Assembly (NCBI RefSeq): GCF_003325755.1
Contig: NZ_QORI02000007.1
Location: 184,824-248,823, forward strand
Direction of reading: 5' to 3'
Length of the DNA: 64,000 nt
DNA from: Pseudomonas sp. SST3
Lineage (GTDB): Bacteria > Pseudomonadota > Gammaproteobacteria > Pseudomonadales > Pseudomonadaceae
The notes under the pieces are model-generated. The model was given only the letters and a program-made list of their open reading frames with translations. It was not told the origin of the DNA and made no database searches. Shown here piece after piece: positions 38,400-47,475 of the stretch. Made by a program: the position numbers and the translations under genes. Position 1 is the first letter of the stretch. Each line of letters opens with the position of its first letter.

Positions 38400-38930
38400 A
38401 TGAGAAATCGATGGGCGCTGTGCGCCGTTGTAGCGTTGACGGCATTCATCGCAGCAGGAGATCTGTTACTAACGGTCGAGCTGTCAGGCGAGGCCGCCAC
38501 GCAAAACACCGCCGTCAGGGCATCAGCATTCACCAACTGGCTACTTGAACATCAACGACTCATCAACACGGCAAAACTGATCGTGTCTACTCTAATGCTG
38601 CTCTGGTGGCTAGCCGCGACAATCAGGCCAACTCGCCGCCCTCGCCTCAGACTGGCCAACGTCGCGTTCAGTGGCTGGCTGGCGATAGAGACTGTGACGG
38701 TATGGGCCGCCGTGCTTGGCGTGCTGTATCAGGTGTCCGGTCTGTCCGATGGGCTCACCGGAGGCGGTACCCTTACGATCATAAAGGGCACCGAACTCAG
38801 CTGGTTGATACCTTTGACGTTCTGCATACCTGCCCTTCAGCTTATCTTGGGCGAATGGGCATATCGCTCTGGCCAATCATCAGCCCAACGCCAGATGAGT
38901 TCGACTATTTCGCAGGCGGAAGCGGCTTAG
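38400..38930 (+). CDS. Hypothetical four-helix membrane protein
   Basis: This 176-residue protein is of unknown family. It appears to have four membrane segments (ALCAVVALTAFIAAGDLLL; LIVSTLMLLWWLAATI; ETVTVWAAVLGVLYQV; SWLIPLTFCIPALQLIL). Its 3' end overlaps the convergent DUF2937 gene by 26 bases. Codon use is ordinary for the region. No role can be assigned. Confidence 0.7.
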   Translation: MRNRWALCAVVALTAFIAAGDLLLTVELSGEAATQNTAVRASAFTNWLLEHQRLINTAKLIVSTLMLLWWLAATIRPTRRPRLRLANVAFSGWLAIETVTVWAAVLGVLYQVSGLSDGLTGGGTLTIIKGTELSWLIPLTFCIPALQLILGEWAYRSGQSSAQRQMSSTISQAEAA

Positions 38931-39444
38931 CGGTACGCCGCCGGCGTCGATGACGCTCCGGAAAAAATGCCCGGCGCAACAGCAGATAGATACTCTCAAT
39001 CACCCAGGCCAGCAGCAACGCAGAGCAAAGCCCCCAGGCAATCGCTTCAGGCGCCAGCAGAACCTGGAAGCGATAGCTGTTCCAGACCTGGCGCCGCAAG
39101 TCCCGATCAGCGCCGATCAATACATGCCAGGCCTGGGCAAACCAAGGCCCTTGCATGATCCGCCATTCCCTATCCAACAAACGCGCGCGCTCCACAAGCG
39201 CAGCAACGCTGCGCGCATCGCTCTGGATGACCGGGTCGTCGCTGGCACGATAATGCTCCACCAACGCGTTCAGGTTGCCCTCGAAGAAGCGTCCTGCCGT
39301 GTCCTGAAAACCCAGCAGGCCCTGCTGCGCCTCGATCCGGCGCGCCTCGACGTGCCGCTCGTATGCCTCGATGAAGGCCGGCACCTGAATCCCGACCAAC
39401 AAGCCAAGGGCAAACAGGGTCAACCGCAGATAGCTCCGGATCAT
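38905..39444 (-). CDS. DUF2937 family membrane protein
   Basis: This 179-residue inner-membrane protein has an N-terminal membrane segment (LRLTLFALGLLVGIQVPAFIEAYERH), a helical region (RRIEAQQGLLGFQDTAGRFFEGNLNALVEHYRAS, read in parts) and a C-terminal membrane segment (GLCSALLLAWVIESIYLLLRR), as in DUF2937 proteins. Function is unknown. The start at 39444 overlaps the stop of the amidotransferase gene by one base (TGATG), so the two are coupled. Confidence 0.78.
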   Translation of the reverse strand: MIRSYLRLTLFALGLLVGIQVPAFIEAYERHVEARRIEAQQGLLGFQDTAGRFFEGNLNALVEHYRASDDPVIQSDARSVAALVERARLLDREWRIMQGPWFAQAWHVLIGADRDLRRQVWNSYRFQVLLAPEAIAWGLCSALLLAWVIESIYLLLRRAFFPERHRRRRRTAKPLPPAK

Positions 39445-40220
39445 CACTGCACCTGCCCGCGCGCAACGCATTCGCCCAGCCGCCAGAGCGTCCACTCGCC
39501 CGGCTGATGAACATCCCATTGCTCGTTGTCAGTCAACGGTTCGGTCGCCAGCACGGTGACGACGTCATTCGGCGTGGTTTCAGCGGTGAAATCCACGGTC
39601 AATTCTGCATCCTTCAGCTGGGCTGGCCCGAAGGGCGCGCGACGCGTGATTTGCGCGAGCTTGGTGGTGCAGAAACTGAACAACCACTCTCCGTTGCTCA
39701 GCAGGCAATTGAATACGCCCTTGGCACGATAATCGGCGCAGGCTTCGAGCAGACGCGGCAGGAGATCTTCGGCCGCGACGCGCTCAGGAAAATCGGTGCG
39801 CACCCGGTTAAGCAGGTCGCAGAACGACGCTTCACTGTCTGTATCCCCAACCGGCTGATAGAAACCCCGTGCGGGGTCGAAATCAGTGAGCTGGCCGTTG
39901 TGGGCGAAGCACCAATGTTGCCCCCACAGCTCACGTACAAAAGGATGAGTATTGACCAGGGCGACCTTACCGACGTTGGCGTGGCGGATATGGCCGATCA
40001 CCACCTCGCTCTTGATCAGATAGTGCTGGACCATCTTCGCCACTTCCGAGTCGCAGCTGGCCACGGGGTCCTGAAACAAGCGTAAACCGCGGCCTTCATA
40101 GAACGCGATACCCCAGCCATCCTTGTGCGGCCCGGTACGCCCGCCGCGCTGCATCAGACCGGTAAAACTGAAATGGATGTCGGTCGGTACGTTGGCGCTC
40201 ATGCCGAGCAGTTCACACAT
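39444..40220 (-). CDS. Class II glutamine amidotransferase, YafJ-like
   Basis: This 258-residue N-terminal-nucleophile hydrolase has C2 (MCELLGMSAN) as the expected nucleophile, GPHKDGWGIAFYEG, GHIRHANVGK, and CFAHNGQL, which is typical of YafJ-type amidotransferases. There is no synthase domain, so it would hydrolyse a glutamine-like amide or feed ammonia to a partner. The cognate substrate is unknown. It heads a run with the DUF2937 gene downstream, and the small membrane gene at 40273-40740 lies upstream. Confidence 0.87.
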   Translation of the reverse strand: MCELLGMSANVPTDIHFSFTGLMQRGGRTGPHKDGWGIAFYEGRGLRLFQDPVASCDSEVAKMVQHYLIKSEVVIGHIRHANVGKVALVNTHPFVRELWGQHWCFAHNGQLTDFDPARGFYQPVGDTDSEASFCDLLNRVRTDFPERVAAEDLLPRLLEACADYRAKGVFNCLLSNGEWLFSFCTTKLAQITRRAPFGPAQLKDAELTVDFTAETTPNDVVTVLATEPLTDNEQWDVHQPGEWTLWRLGECVARGQVQ

Positions 40221-40272
40221 GCAGGTGTCTCCCGTTACGTCTTGCCCATGCCTGTCTGCCGGGTCGATGCCG

Positions 40273-40740
40273 TTACAGCCTGGGTTCGGTTCGTGTCTGG
40301 TAGCGACTGGCGGGGCGGTAGTCGTCCTCGTCCTCGTCCTCGAGACGCTCGCGCAGCGTACGCGGGTCGTCGTCGGCTGCGGACGCTGCGCGTCGCTGTT
40401 TCAGGCGACGCTCGATCGGCCAGCGCAGCGCCACCAGCGCGCCGTACAGCACAAATGCGATCAGGCCGTAGAGCGCCAGATCCGCAACGGCGCGCCAGGC
40501 GTTATTGCCGACGTTGAACAGCACATCCAACGCAGTAATCGCCACTGCCGGAGCGAACAGCTCCCGGGCAGGATCGACGATGGTTGGCGTCAGCAGCAGC
40601 ACGGCGACGATCAATCGCAGCGGCTCGCGCAGCCAGCGCCACATAGGCCGCGTGATGCGAAACCACACCAGTAGACAACCCAGCGCTGCAATTCCGTAGG
40701 CTGTCCAGGCGAGCAAATAATCGTTGGCGAATAGGTACAT
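40273..40740 (-). CDS. Conserved hypothetical membrane protein
   Basis: This 155-residue protein has three likely membrane segments (YLLAWTAYGIAALGCLLVWF; LRLIVAVLLLTPTIV; LALYGLIAFVLYGALVAL) and a charged, acidic C-terminus (LRERLEDEDEDDYRPASRYQ). The start at 40740 (MYLFANDYL) is the family-like one; an ATG ten codons upstream is possible. No family function is known. It is on the same strand as the amidotransferase gene and may belong to its operon. Confidence 0.75.
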   Translation of the reverse strand: MYLFANDYLLAWTAYGIAALGCLLVWFRITRPMWRWLREPLRLIVAVLLLTPTIVDPARELFAPAVAITALDVLFNVGNNAWRAVADLALYGLIAFVLYGALVALRWPIERRLKQRRAASAADDDPRTLRERLEDEDEDDYRPASRYQTRTEPRL

Positions 40741-40952
40741 GACAGTCTCTTGTGTGGGCCGGATACACATACCGGCGCGTGGCGGCGCGCATGATACCAG
40801 TCACGAGCCCGCCGGCAGCCAGCTTGCGATGTAATGGCGCTGGTCATGATGCATCTAACGCCGTATAAACGCTGAAAACAATAAAGGCCCAGCGCCCCCA
40901 ATAGCGTGCCAAGCAGCCATACTTGTCACACGGATAAATCAGGAGAGCCATC

Positions 40953-41393
40953 ATGACCTACCAGCATATTCTGGTCGCTGTCGACCTGACCGACGAATGT
41001 CACCCGGTCGTCGCACGAGCCCAGGCCCTGGCGACAGCGAGTGGCGCCAGGCTCGCATTGGTGCACGTCATCGAGCCCATGGCCATGGCCTTTGGCGGCG
41101 ATGTTCCAATGGACTTGTCCATGCTTCAGCAACAGCAATTCGATCAAGCCCGTGAGCGCATGGCCGGTTTCGCCGACCGTTACCCCAGCCTGACCACTGA
41201 ACAACGGCACCTGGCCTATGGCCAACCGCGCCAGGAAGTCCACCGTTTGGCCAAGGAGCAAGGCTGTGATCTAGTAGTAGTCGGCAGCCATGGCCGCCAC
41301 GGCTTGGCGCTGCTGCTCGGATCTACCGCCAACGACATCCTCCACGGAGCGCCCTGTGATGTCCTGGCGGTCCGGCTGAAGAAACCTGAATAA
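40953..41393 (+). CDS. Universal stress protein, UspA family
   Basis: This 146-residue single-domain UspA protein starts MTYQHILVAVDLTDE and ends with the ATP-binding motif VVGSHGRHGLALLLGSTANDILHGAPCDVLAV, read in parts. The G-2x-G-9x-G-S/T pattern means it should bind ATP. AGGAG lies before the ATG. The protein is cytoplasmic, and a 10-bp hairpin follows the stop. Confidence 0.93.
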   Translation: MTYQHILVAVDLTDECHPVVARAQALATASGARLALVHVIEPMAMAFGGDVPMDLSMLQQQQFDQARERMAGFADRYPSLTTEQRHLAYGQPRQEVHRLAKEQGCDLVVVGSHGRHGLALLLGSTANDILHGAPCDVLAVRLKKPE

Positions 41394-41408
41394 CCAACTG
41401 GATCGAGT

Positions 41409-41431
41409 GCCTGAGCCCTCCGGGCTCAGGC
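41409..41431. terminator. Hairpin between convergent genes, possible bidirectional terminator
   Basis: A 10-bp perfect inverted repeat (GCCTGAGCCC, TCC loop, GGGCTCAGGC) follows the Usp stop and overlaps the stop codon of the convergent gene (TCA at 41426-41428). A long T run is missing on both sides, so it is strong as a hairpin but weak as an intrinsic terminator. Confidence 0.5.
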
Positions 41432-42118
41432 CATCTCTACGCCCTCACCGGCACTCATGACCATCGGCCTGATCTTCTTCAGCTGGGTTTCCAGCGAGTA
41501 GGTCAGGCTGGACGCCATGGAGAAGAAGGTAAGGAAGGCTTTCAGATTCGAGTCGCCGTGACAGGTGTCGTGGATACGCTGCCAGAACGCCTGGTTGACC
41601 AGCTGCAACTGCTGAAAGGACCGCACCAGCCCACGCAGCTCCCAGTCGGCATGACGGCCTTCGCGCAAATTGAAATACTGCCGAGCCAGGTAAAGCGAGA
41701 CTGCCCGCAGCACGAACTCCTGATTGCTGGCGAACGGCAGATGCTGATGGGCCATCGGCTTGAGCCGGCCCAGGACCGGGCAAGCACTGGTGGCCATGAT
41801 CACGCCGAGTAGCGCCCGCAGCCCCTCATCCAGCCCCACCAGCTTGTTGTACTCGCGCTCCGGTGTGCGTACCCGCACTTGCGCTTTTTTCACAGCCGGC
41901 AGGCCTTGGAAGTCTTCAATGACCCGATGCAGATCCACCGCAGCGGGACAATGCGTGAAATTCTCCCGGCTCAGTGGGCAATTGTTGCATTGCTGGTGAT
42001 CCAGGCGCGTCCATTTAGGCGCCTGTGCGGCTGCCTCGTGATCGTAGCCACGGTCCAGTTCGATCCGATAGCTGAACTCATGTTCGTCGTCCAGGACGAT
42101 GCGGTAATCAATTGCCAT
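41426..42118 (-). CDS. Conserved hypothetical protein with N-terminal Cys cluster
   Basis: This 230-residue protein is not recognised. Near residues 44-58 it has CNNCPLSRENFTHCP, three cysteines that may bind a metal. The rest is largely helical, with LVGLDEGLRALLGVIMATSACPVLGRLKPMAHQHLPF and LEGRHADWELRG-like stretches, and no signal peptide. The start ATG at 42118 begins MAIDYRIVLDDEHEFSYRIE. It is on the same strand as uup, 114 bases away. The function is unknown. Confidence 0.72.
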   Translation of the reverse strand: MAIDYRIVLDDEHEFSYRIELDRGYDHEAAAQAPKWTRLDHQQCNNCPLSRENFTHCPAAVDLHRVIEDFQGLPAVKKAQVRVRTPEREYNKLVGLDEGLRALLGVIMATSACPVLGRLKPMAHQHLPFASNQEFVLRAVSLYLARQYFNLREGRHADWELRGLVRSFQQLQLVNQAFWQRIHDTCHGDSNLKAFLTFFSMASSLTYSLETQLKKIRPMVMSAGEGVEMA

Positions 42119-42231
42119 CTATGCTCCGTCCAGTGCTGACAGATGTCGTTGGTGTGTTCAGTGACAGTCCGCGTCCCGCCGGGCGGAACCTGTGAATTGC
42201 AACCATGGCGATTCCAGCCGGCGTATTCGCC

Positions 42232-44142
42232 TCAACCTTCCAGCTCGGCCCAACGCTCTAGCAACTCGTCGAGTTCTTTCTGCAACGTCTCTAGGCGAGC
42301 GAGGGTTTCGGCGGTGCGCTCGGCAGTCTGCTGATAGAACGAAGGTTGCGCAATTTCCGTCTGCAACGCAGCGATGCTTTTTTCGACTGCGTCTATTTTT
42401 CCCGGCAGTGCCTCTAACTCGCGCTGCACTTTGTAGCTGAGCTTCTTCTTGGTCGGGGCGGGTTCGACGGCCGATGCCGTGGGTTGGCCTTGCGACGTTT
42501 CGACCTTCGGCTCCTTCGTTTCCTTGGCCTCCGCTACCCCGAGCAGCCTGGGCGACCCGCCCTGACGCAGCCAGTCCTGATAACCACCGACGTATTCACG
42601 AACAACACCGTTACCCTCAAATACCAATGTGCTGGTAACCACATTGTCGAGAAATGCCCGATCGTGACTGACCATCAACACCGTGCCCTGGAAGGCGAGC
42701 AGGACCTCTTCCAACAGCTCGAGGGTTTCCACATCCAGATCGTTGGTCGGCTCGTCGAGTACCAGCAGGTTGGCCGGCTTGCTGAACAGCTTGGCCAGCA
42801 AGAGCCGTGCCCGTTCTCCGCCAGACAGGGCCTTTACCGGCGTGCGGGCGCGCTGCGGACTGAACAGAAAGTCGCCGAGATAGCTGAGCACGTGGCGGTT
42901 CTGGCCATCGATAGTGATGAAATCACGGCCCTCCGCAACGTTGTCGATAACGGTTTTTTCCAGTTCCAGCTGGTGACGCAACTGGTCGAAATACGCCACT
43001 TCCAGGCGGGTTCCGGCTTCCACCTTACCGCTGGTAGGTTGCAGGTCACCAAGCAACAGCTTAAGCAGCGTGGTCTTGCCGGTTCCGTTGGCACCAAGTA
43101 ATCCGATGCGATCGCCGCGTTGTAGAACCATCGAGAAATCACGAATGAGCGGCTCACCGCCGGGATGGGCGAAGCTTGCATGCTCAACGACGATGACCTG
43201 CTTGCCAGATTTTTCCGCTGCATCGATCTGGATATTGGCCTTGCCCTGATGCTCCCGGCGTTCGCTGCGTTCGGCACGCAGTGCCTTGAGCGCACGTACG
43301 CGGCCTTCGTTGCGGGTACGACGGGCTTTGATGCCCTGGCGGATCCAGACCTCTTCCTGGGCGAGCTTCTTGTCGAACAGTGCATTGGCGGTCTCTTCGG
43401 CCGCCATCTGCTGCTCCTTGTGAACCAGGAAGCTGGCGTAGTCGCCATTCCAGTCGATCATATGGCCCCGATCCAGCTCCAGGATCCGGGTCGCCAGGTT
43501 CTGCAGGAATGCCCGGTCGTGGGTGATGAACAGCACGGCGCCGTTGAAACCGGTGAGCGCTTCTTCCAGCCAGGCGATCGCGCCGATATCCAGGTGGTTG
43601 GTAGGCTCGTCCAGCAGCAGCAGATCGGGCTCGGACACCAGGGCCTGAGCCAACAGGACACGCCGTCTCCAGCCGCCGGAAAGTTCGGCCAGGGTCTTGT
43701 CAGCCGGTAGTTGCAAACGGCTCAGGGTGCTGTCGACCAACTGCTGCAGGCGCCAGCCGTCCTTCGCTTCGAGTTCTTGCTGGACATGCATCAGCTTGTC
43801 CAGATCAGCTTCGTTCTGGATGTTCTGACTGAGGTGATGATAGTCGGCCAACAGCTGACCGACGCCGGCCAGGCCTTCCGCTACCACGTCGAATACGGTG
43901 CGTTCGTCTGCAAGCGGCAACTCTTGAGGCAGTTCACCGATCTTCAGGCCCGGCGCGCGCCAGATATCGCCGTCGTCCGGTAGCTGGCTACCCTTGACCA
44001 GGCTGAGCATGCTGGATTTGCCCGTCCCGTTGCGGCCGATGATGCAGACCCGCTCACCCCGCGCAATCTGCCAGGACACGCCGTCGAGCAATGGATTGTT
44101 GCCATAGGCGAGGGACACATTGGTCAACTTGAGCAGGGTCAT
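42232..44142 (-). CDS. uup: ABC-F ATPase Uup
   Basis: This cytoplasmic ATPase has two ABC domains and no membrane domain. Walker A motifs are GRNGTGKSS and GANGTGKTT, and signatures are LSGGW and LSGGERARLL. A C-terminal coiled coil (ELEALPGKIDAVEKSIAALQTEIAQ) is the feature that separates Uup from Ettd/EttA-type paralogues and binds DNA in the E. coli protein. At 636 residues it is the expected length. Start 44142 (MTLLKLTNVSLAYG) has GGAGG in front; the frame opens 54 codons upstream without family features. Confidence 0.94.
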   Translation of the reverse strand: MTLLKLTNVSLAYGNNPLLDGVSWQIARGERVCIIGRNGTGKSSMLSLVKGSQLPDDGDIWRAPGLKIGELPQELPLADERTVFDVVAEGLAGVGQLLADYHHLSQNIQNEADLDKLMHVQQELEAKDGWRLQQLVDSTLSRLQLPADKTLAELSGGWRRRVLLAQALVSEPDLLLLDEPTNHLDIGAIAWLEEALTGFNGAVLFITHDRAFLQNLATRILELDRGHMIDWNGDYASFLVHKEQQMAAEETANALFDKKLAQEEVWIRQGIKARRTRNEGRVRALKALRAERSERREHQGKANIQIDAAEKSGKQVIVVEHASFAHPGGEPLIRDFSMVLQRGDRIGLLGANGTGKTTLLKLLLGDLQPTSGKVEAGTRLEVAYFDQLRHQLELEKTVIDNVAEGRDFITIDGQNRHVLSYLGDFLFSPQRARTPVKALSGGERARLLLAKLFSKPANLLVLDEPTNDLDVETLELLEEVLLAFQGTVLMVSHDRAFLDNVVTSTLVFEGNGVVREYVGGYQDWLRQGGSPRLLGVAEAKETKEPKVETSQGQPTASAVEPAPTKKKLSYKVQRELEALPGKIDAVEKSIAALQTEIAQPSFYQQTAERTAETLARLETLQKELDELLERWAELEG

Positions 44143-44425
44143 GACTACCTCCGGAAAACAGGGCGCGCAGTCTAGCAGAACGCGCCTTGTCAGACGGTCA
44201 CCATCGAGCGCGTTAAGTCCGTCAATACGGCCCCCTCGCTCAGGCTCTACACAACCGGCCAGCGCAATCCAACCGGGCGACCCAGGGGCACCGCGTCGCC
44301 CCACCCGTACGTTCGTCGGAACGTTCTACTTTGTGGGTTTGAAGCGCTTAATCCGCGTTTAACTGCTTGGCTTGCCGAGCTAAGCTAGCCGCAGCAATCT
44401 CCATGCCCCCGTCTTCGGAAGTCTC

Positions 44426-46354
44426 ATGCGCGGTCGACTCTCCAGTATCTGTTTTTGCCTCTTGTTCGCTGCCGTTACCCTCCAGACCTCTCATGCCGCC
44501 AGCCTTCAGCAGCAACGGCAGTATTACGACGAAGCCAAGCGTGCCCTGGCCAAAGGGGACAGTGGGCCGTACCGGCGCTACGCAAGCGCACTGCAGGACT
44601 ATCCGCTCGAGCCATACCTGGCCTACGACGAACTGACGGCACGACTGAAGACCGCCAGCAATGACGAGGTCGAGAAGTTTCTGGCCGAGCATGGCGACCT
44701 CCCTCAGGCCAGCTGGATGAAGTTGCGCTGGCTGCGGTTGCTGGCGGCCCGTGGCGATTGGCAGCCATTTGTGGCGCACTATGATCAGAAGATGAACTTC
44801 ACCGAATTGGACTGCCTGTTCGGCCAGTACCAGCTTGCCAGTGGCCAGACGAAACAGGGCTACGAGACCGCCGAGCGGCTTTGGCTGGTCGGCAAGTCGC
44901 AGCACGACGCTTGCGATCCGCTGTTCGAGCGCTGGGAAAATGCCGGGCAGCTCACCGAGGCGTTGCGCTGGAAGCGCACCAAACTGGCGGTCGAGAGCGG
45001 AAACTATGGCCTCGCCAACTTCCTGATCAAAAGCCTGCCTACGATGAGCAAACAAGGCGAGCTGTTGGTCGACGTCGCGCAGAAACCACAGCTGCTTGAT
45101 CAGACCGATCGTTTCCTGCCGCCTACCCAGGCCATGGGCGATATCGTCTCGATCGGCCTGCGCCGTTTGGCGCGCAAGGACCCGGAAAAGGCGCTCGGAC
45201 TACTCGACAGCTACGCCAAGCGCCTGTCCTTCTCGCCGGAGGAGAAGGTTGCGATCGCTCGCCAGATCGGTCTTACCCTGGCCAAGCGTTTCGACGCCCG
45301 CGCGCTGCAGGTCATGGCCGAATATGATCCCGAACTACGTGACGATACCGTCAGCGAATGGCGCGCCCGTCTGCTGCTCCGTCTGGGGCGCTGGGAGGAC
45401 GCCCATGCGCTGACTCAACGCTTCCCCGAAGAGCTCGCCAACAGCAACCGCTGGCGTTACTGGAAGGCGCGCAGCCTTGAACTCGCCAAACCCAACGATG
45501 AACGGGCCGCCCTGCTCTACCAGCCGGTTGCCGGCGAGCGCGACTTCTACGGTTTCCTCTCGGCTGACCGCATCCAGGCGCCTTACAAGTTCAACCATCA
45601 GCCGCTCGCGCTGGATCCGAAGGTTATCCAGAAGGTCCGCAACACCGCGGGCATCCGTCGCGCCATGGAATTCCATCACCGCGGGCAGATCGTCGATGGA
45701 CGACGCGAGTGGTACCACGTCAGTCGGCTGTTCAGCCGCGACGAACTGGTCGCCCAGGCGCGCCTGGCCTACGAGATGGAATGGTACTTCCCGGCGATCC
45801 GCACCATCAGCCAGGCGAAGTATTGGGACGATCTGGATATTCGCTTCCCTATGGCCCATCGCAGCAGCCTGATCAACGCGGCCAAGTCTCGCGAACTCCA
45901 TCCGAGCTGGGTATTCGCCATTACCCGTCAGGAAAGCGCGTTCATGGCCGACGCACGCTCCCATGTCGGGGCCACCGGCCTGATGCAATTGATGCCGGCC
46001 ACCGCGAAGGAAACGGCCAGACGCTTCGGCATTCCGTTGTCCTCACCCCGGCAGGTGCTCAACCCCAACGTCAATATCCAGTTGGGTGCCGCTTACCTCA
46101 GTCAGATCTATGGTCAATTCAACGGCAACAGGGTGCTCGCATCCGCGGCCTACAATGCCGGCCCAGGCCGGGTTCGCCAGTGGCTGAAGAATGCCGAGCA
46201 TCTACCGTTCGACGTATGGGTTGAAAACATTCCGTTCGATGAAACCCGCCAGTACGTACAGAATGTGCTGACCTATTCGGTTATCTATGGCCAGAAGCTC
46301 AACGCTCCGCAGCCACTGGTCGAATGGCATGAGCGTTACTTCGACAACCAGTGA
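44426..46354 (+). CDS. slt: Soluble lytic murein transglycosylase Slt70
   Basis: This periplasmic enzyme cleaves the MurNAc-GlcNAc bond of peptidoglycan with formation of 1,6-anhydro ends. A signal peptide of about 24 residues (ending QTSHAAS) is followed by a long helical U-shaped region and a lysozyme-like C-terminal domain. The catalytic Glu is E503 in TRQESAFM, and GATGLMQLMPATA and AAYNAGPGRV follow, as in Slt. At 642 residues it matches E. coli Slt70. It is divergent from uup. Confidence 0.94.
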   Translation: MRGRLSSICFCLLFAAVTLQTSHAASLQQQRQYYDEAKRALAKGDSGPYRRYASALQDYPLEPYLAYDELTARLKTASNDEVEKFLAEHGDLPQASWMKLRWLRLLAARGDWQPFVAHYDQKMNFTELDCLFGQYQLASGQTKQGYETAERLWLVGKSQHDACDPLFERWENAGQLTEALRWKRTKLAVESGNYGLANFLIKSLPTMSKQGELLVDVAQKPQLLDQTDRFLPPTQAMGDIVSIGLRRLARKDPEKALGLLDSYAKRLSFSPEEKVAIARQIGLTLAKRFDARALQVMAEYDPELRDDTVSEWRARLLLRLGRWEDAHALTQRFPEELANSNRWRYWKARSLELAKPNDERAALLYQPVAGERDFYGFLSADRIQAPYKFNHQPLALDPKVIQKVRNTAGIRRAMEFHHRGQIVDGRREWYHVSRLFSRDELVAQARLAYEMEWYFPAIRTISQAKYWDDLDIRFPMAHRSSLINAAKSRELHPSWVFAITRQESAFMADARSHVGATGLMQLMPATAKETARRFGIPLSSPRQVLNPNVNIQLGAAYLSQIYGQFNGNRVLASAAYNAGPGRVRQWLKNAEHLPFDVWVENIPFDETRQYVQNVLTYSVIYGQKLNAPQPLVEWHERYFDNQ

Positions 46355-46645
46355 TGTCCCGAGCGGCAAGAGTAAGCGAAAGCAACGGGTAGTTTTCGAG
46401 CAAAGACGTACCCATCCTGCTCTGTGAGCTGCCCATTCCGGCAGGGCATCGATACGGCGTCCGTCACTCTGTCCGCCGTTCGCAAGCCCCGCCAGCCGTA
46501 CTACGGAGTAAGAGCGACGCAGATGGACAGCGGGCCCCTCAGGCCTTGCGGCGGGCTTGGCTTCATATACGAGCAAGACGATCTACTGGCCGGAGCTAGT
46601 CTGCGTTCGGCCACTCGTCAAGCGGCTTGACGCAGCCAGCCGGAG

Positions 46646-47449
46646 CTACTCCAATACTTCGACTGGCATGCCCACTTTCAGCGTGCCGGTGCCTTCAGCG
46701 ATGAGATTCTGGCCGAAAAACACGCCGCCATCGCCCTTGCGGTAGTTCATCAAGGTCGCGAGTGGCTCTCGGCTGGCATCTTTCTCGGCGTTGAGCGGAT
46801 CTATGGTAGGGATGATGCAGCGTGAACAGGGCTTGACCACGCGAAACTCCATGTCACCGATGCGGATGCGGCGCCAGCTATCCTCGGCGTAGGGGGCCGA
46901 GCCGGCGATGACAAGGTTCGGCCGGAACCGTCGCATATCCAGCGACTGACCCACTCTGGCCGAGAGGTCGTCGAGCGATCCCTGGCCGATCAGCAGGAAC
47001 GGAAAGCCATCGCTGAAGGCCGTCCGCTCGCCAACCCGCGCATAGTCCAGGTCGATCTGGATGCCATTGGCATTTGGCAGATATACCAGGCGACACGGAC
47101 GATTGAGCAGCTGAGTCAGCCAAGCAGCCGCAGCATCACCGGCATCGGGCGTTTGCAGACTCTCGCGCCAGATCAGCACGCCGCGCGCAATGCTCTCCGG
47201 GCCAGGAACAGGCACTGGCAGATCATCCATGCCAGGGGCACTGAGCAGCAGTCCCCCGTCACCCTGCCATCGCGCTGCCAGCAATGCCATTCGCGGCAGC
47301 AGCCTCTGTGTCAGGAACTTCCCGGTTGCGGCATCCACCACCATCCAGCGCCGATCGCCGTACAAGCCGAGCTCGTCACACCACCCTTGGTCAAGCAACT
47401 CAGCGGAGCCGGACTTGAGCGGAAAGCGGTACAACGAGCAGAGGTGCAT
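46646..47449 (-). CDS. MOSC domain protein (YcbX/mARC-like)
   Basis: This 267-residue protein has an N-terminal beta-barrel (LYRFPLKSGSAELLDQG, FLTQRLLPRMALL) and a C-terminal MOSC domain that binds the molybdenum cofactor. The conserved Cys lies in RVVKPCSRCIIPTIDP, and QNLIAEGTGTLKVGM closes the domain. By analogy with YcbX and mARC it may reduce N-hydroxylated compounds with electrons from a separate reductase, which is not visible here. It is separated from slt by 291 bases in which nothing is seen. Confidence 0.88.
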   Translation of the reverse strand: MHLCSLYRFPLKSGSAELLDQGWCDELGLYGDRRWMVVDAATGKFLTQRLLPRMALLAARWQGDGGLLLSAPGMDDLPVPVPGPESIARGVLIWRESLQTPDAGDAAAAWLTQLLNRPCRLVYLPNANGIQIDLDYARVGERTAFSDGFPFLLIGQGSLDDLSARVGQSLDMRRFRPNLVIAGSAPYAEDSWRRIRIGDMEFRVVKPCSRCIIPTIDPLNAEKDASREPLATLMNYRKGDGGVFFGQNLIAEGTGTLKVGMPVEVLE

Positions 47450-47475
47450 TCGAACTCCTCGGGCGGATGGGCAGG

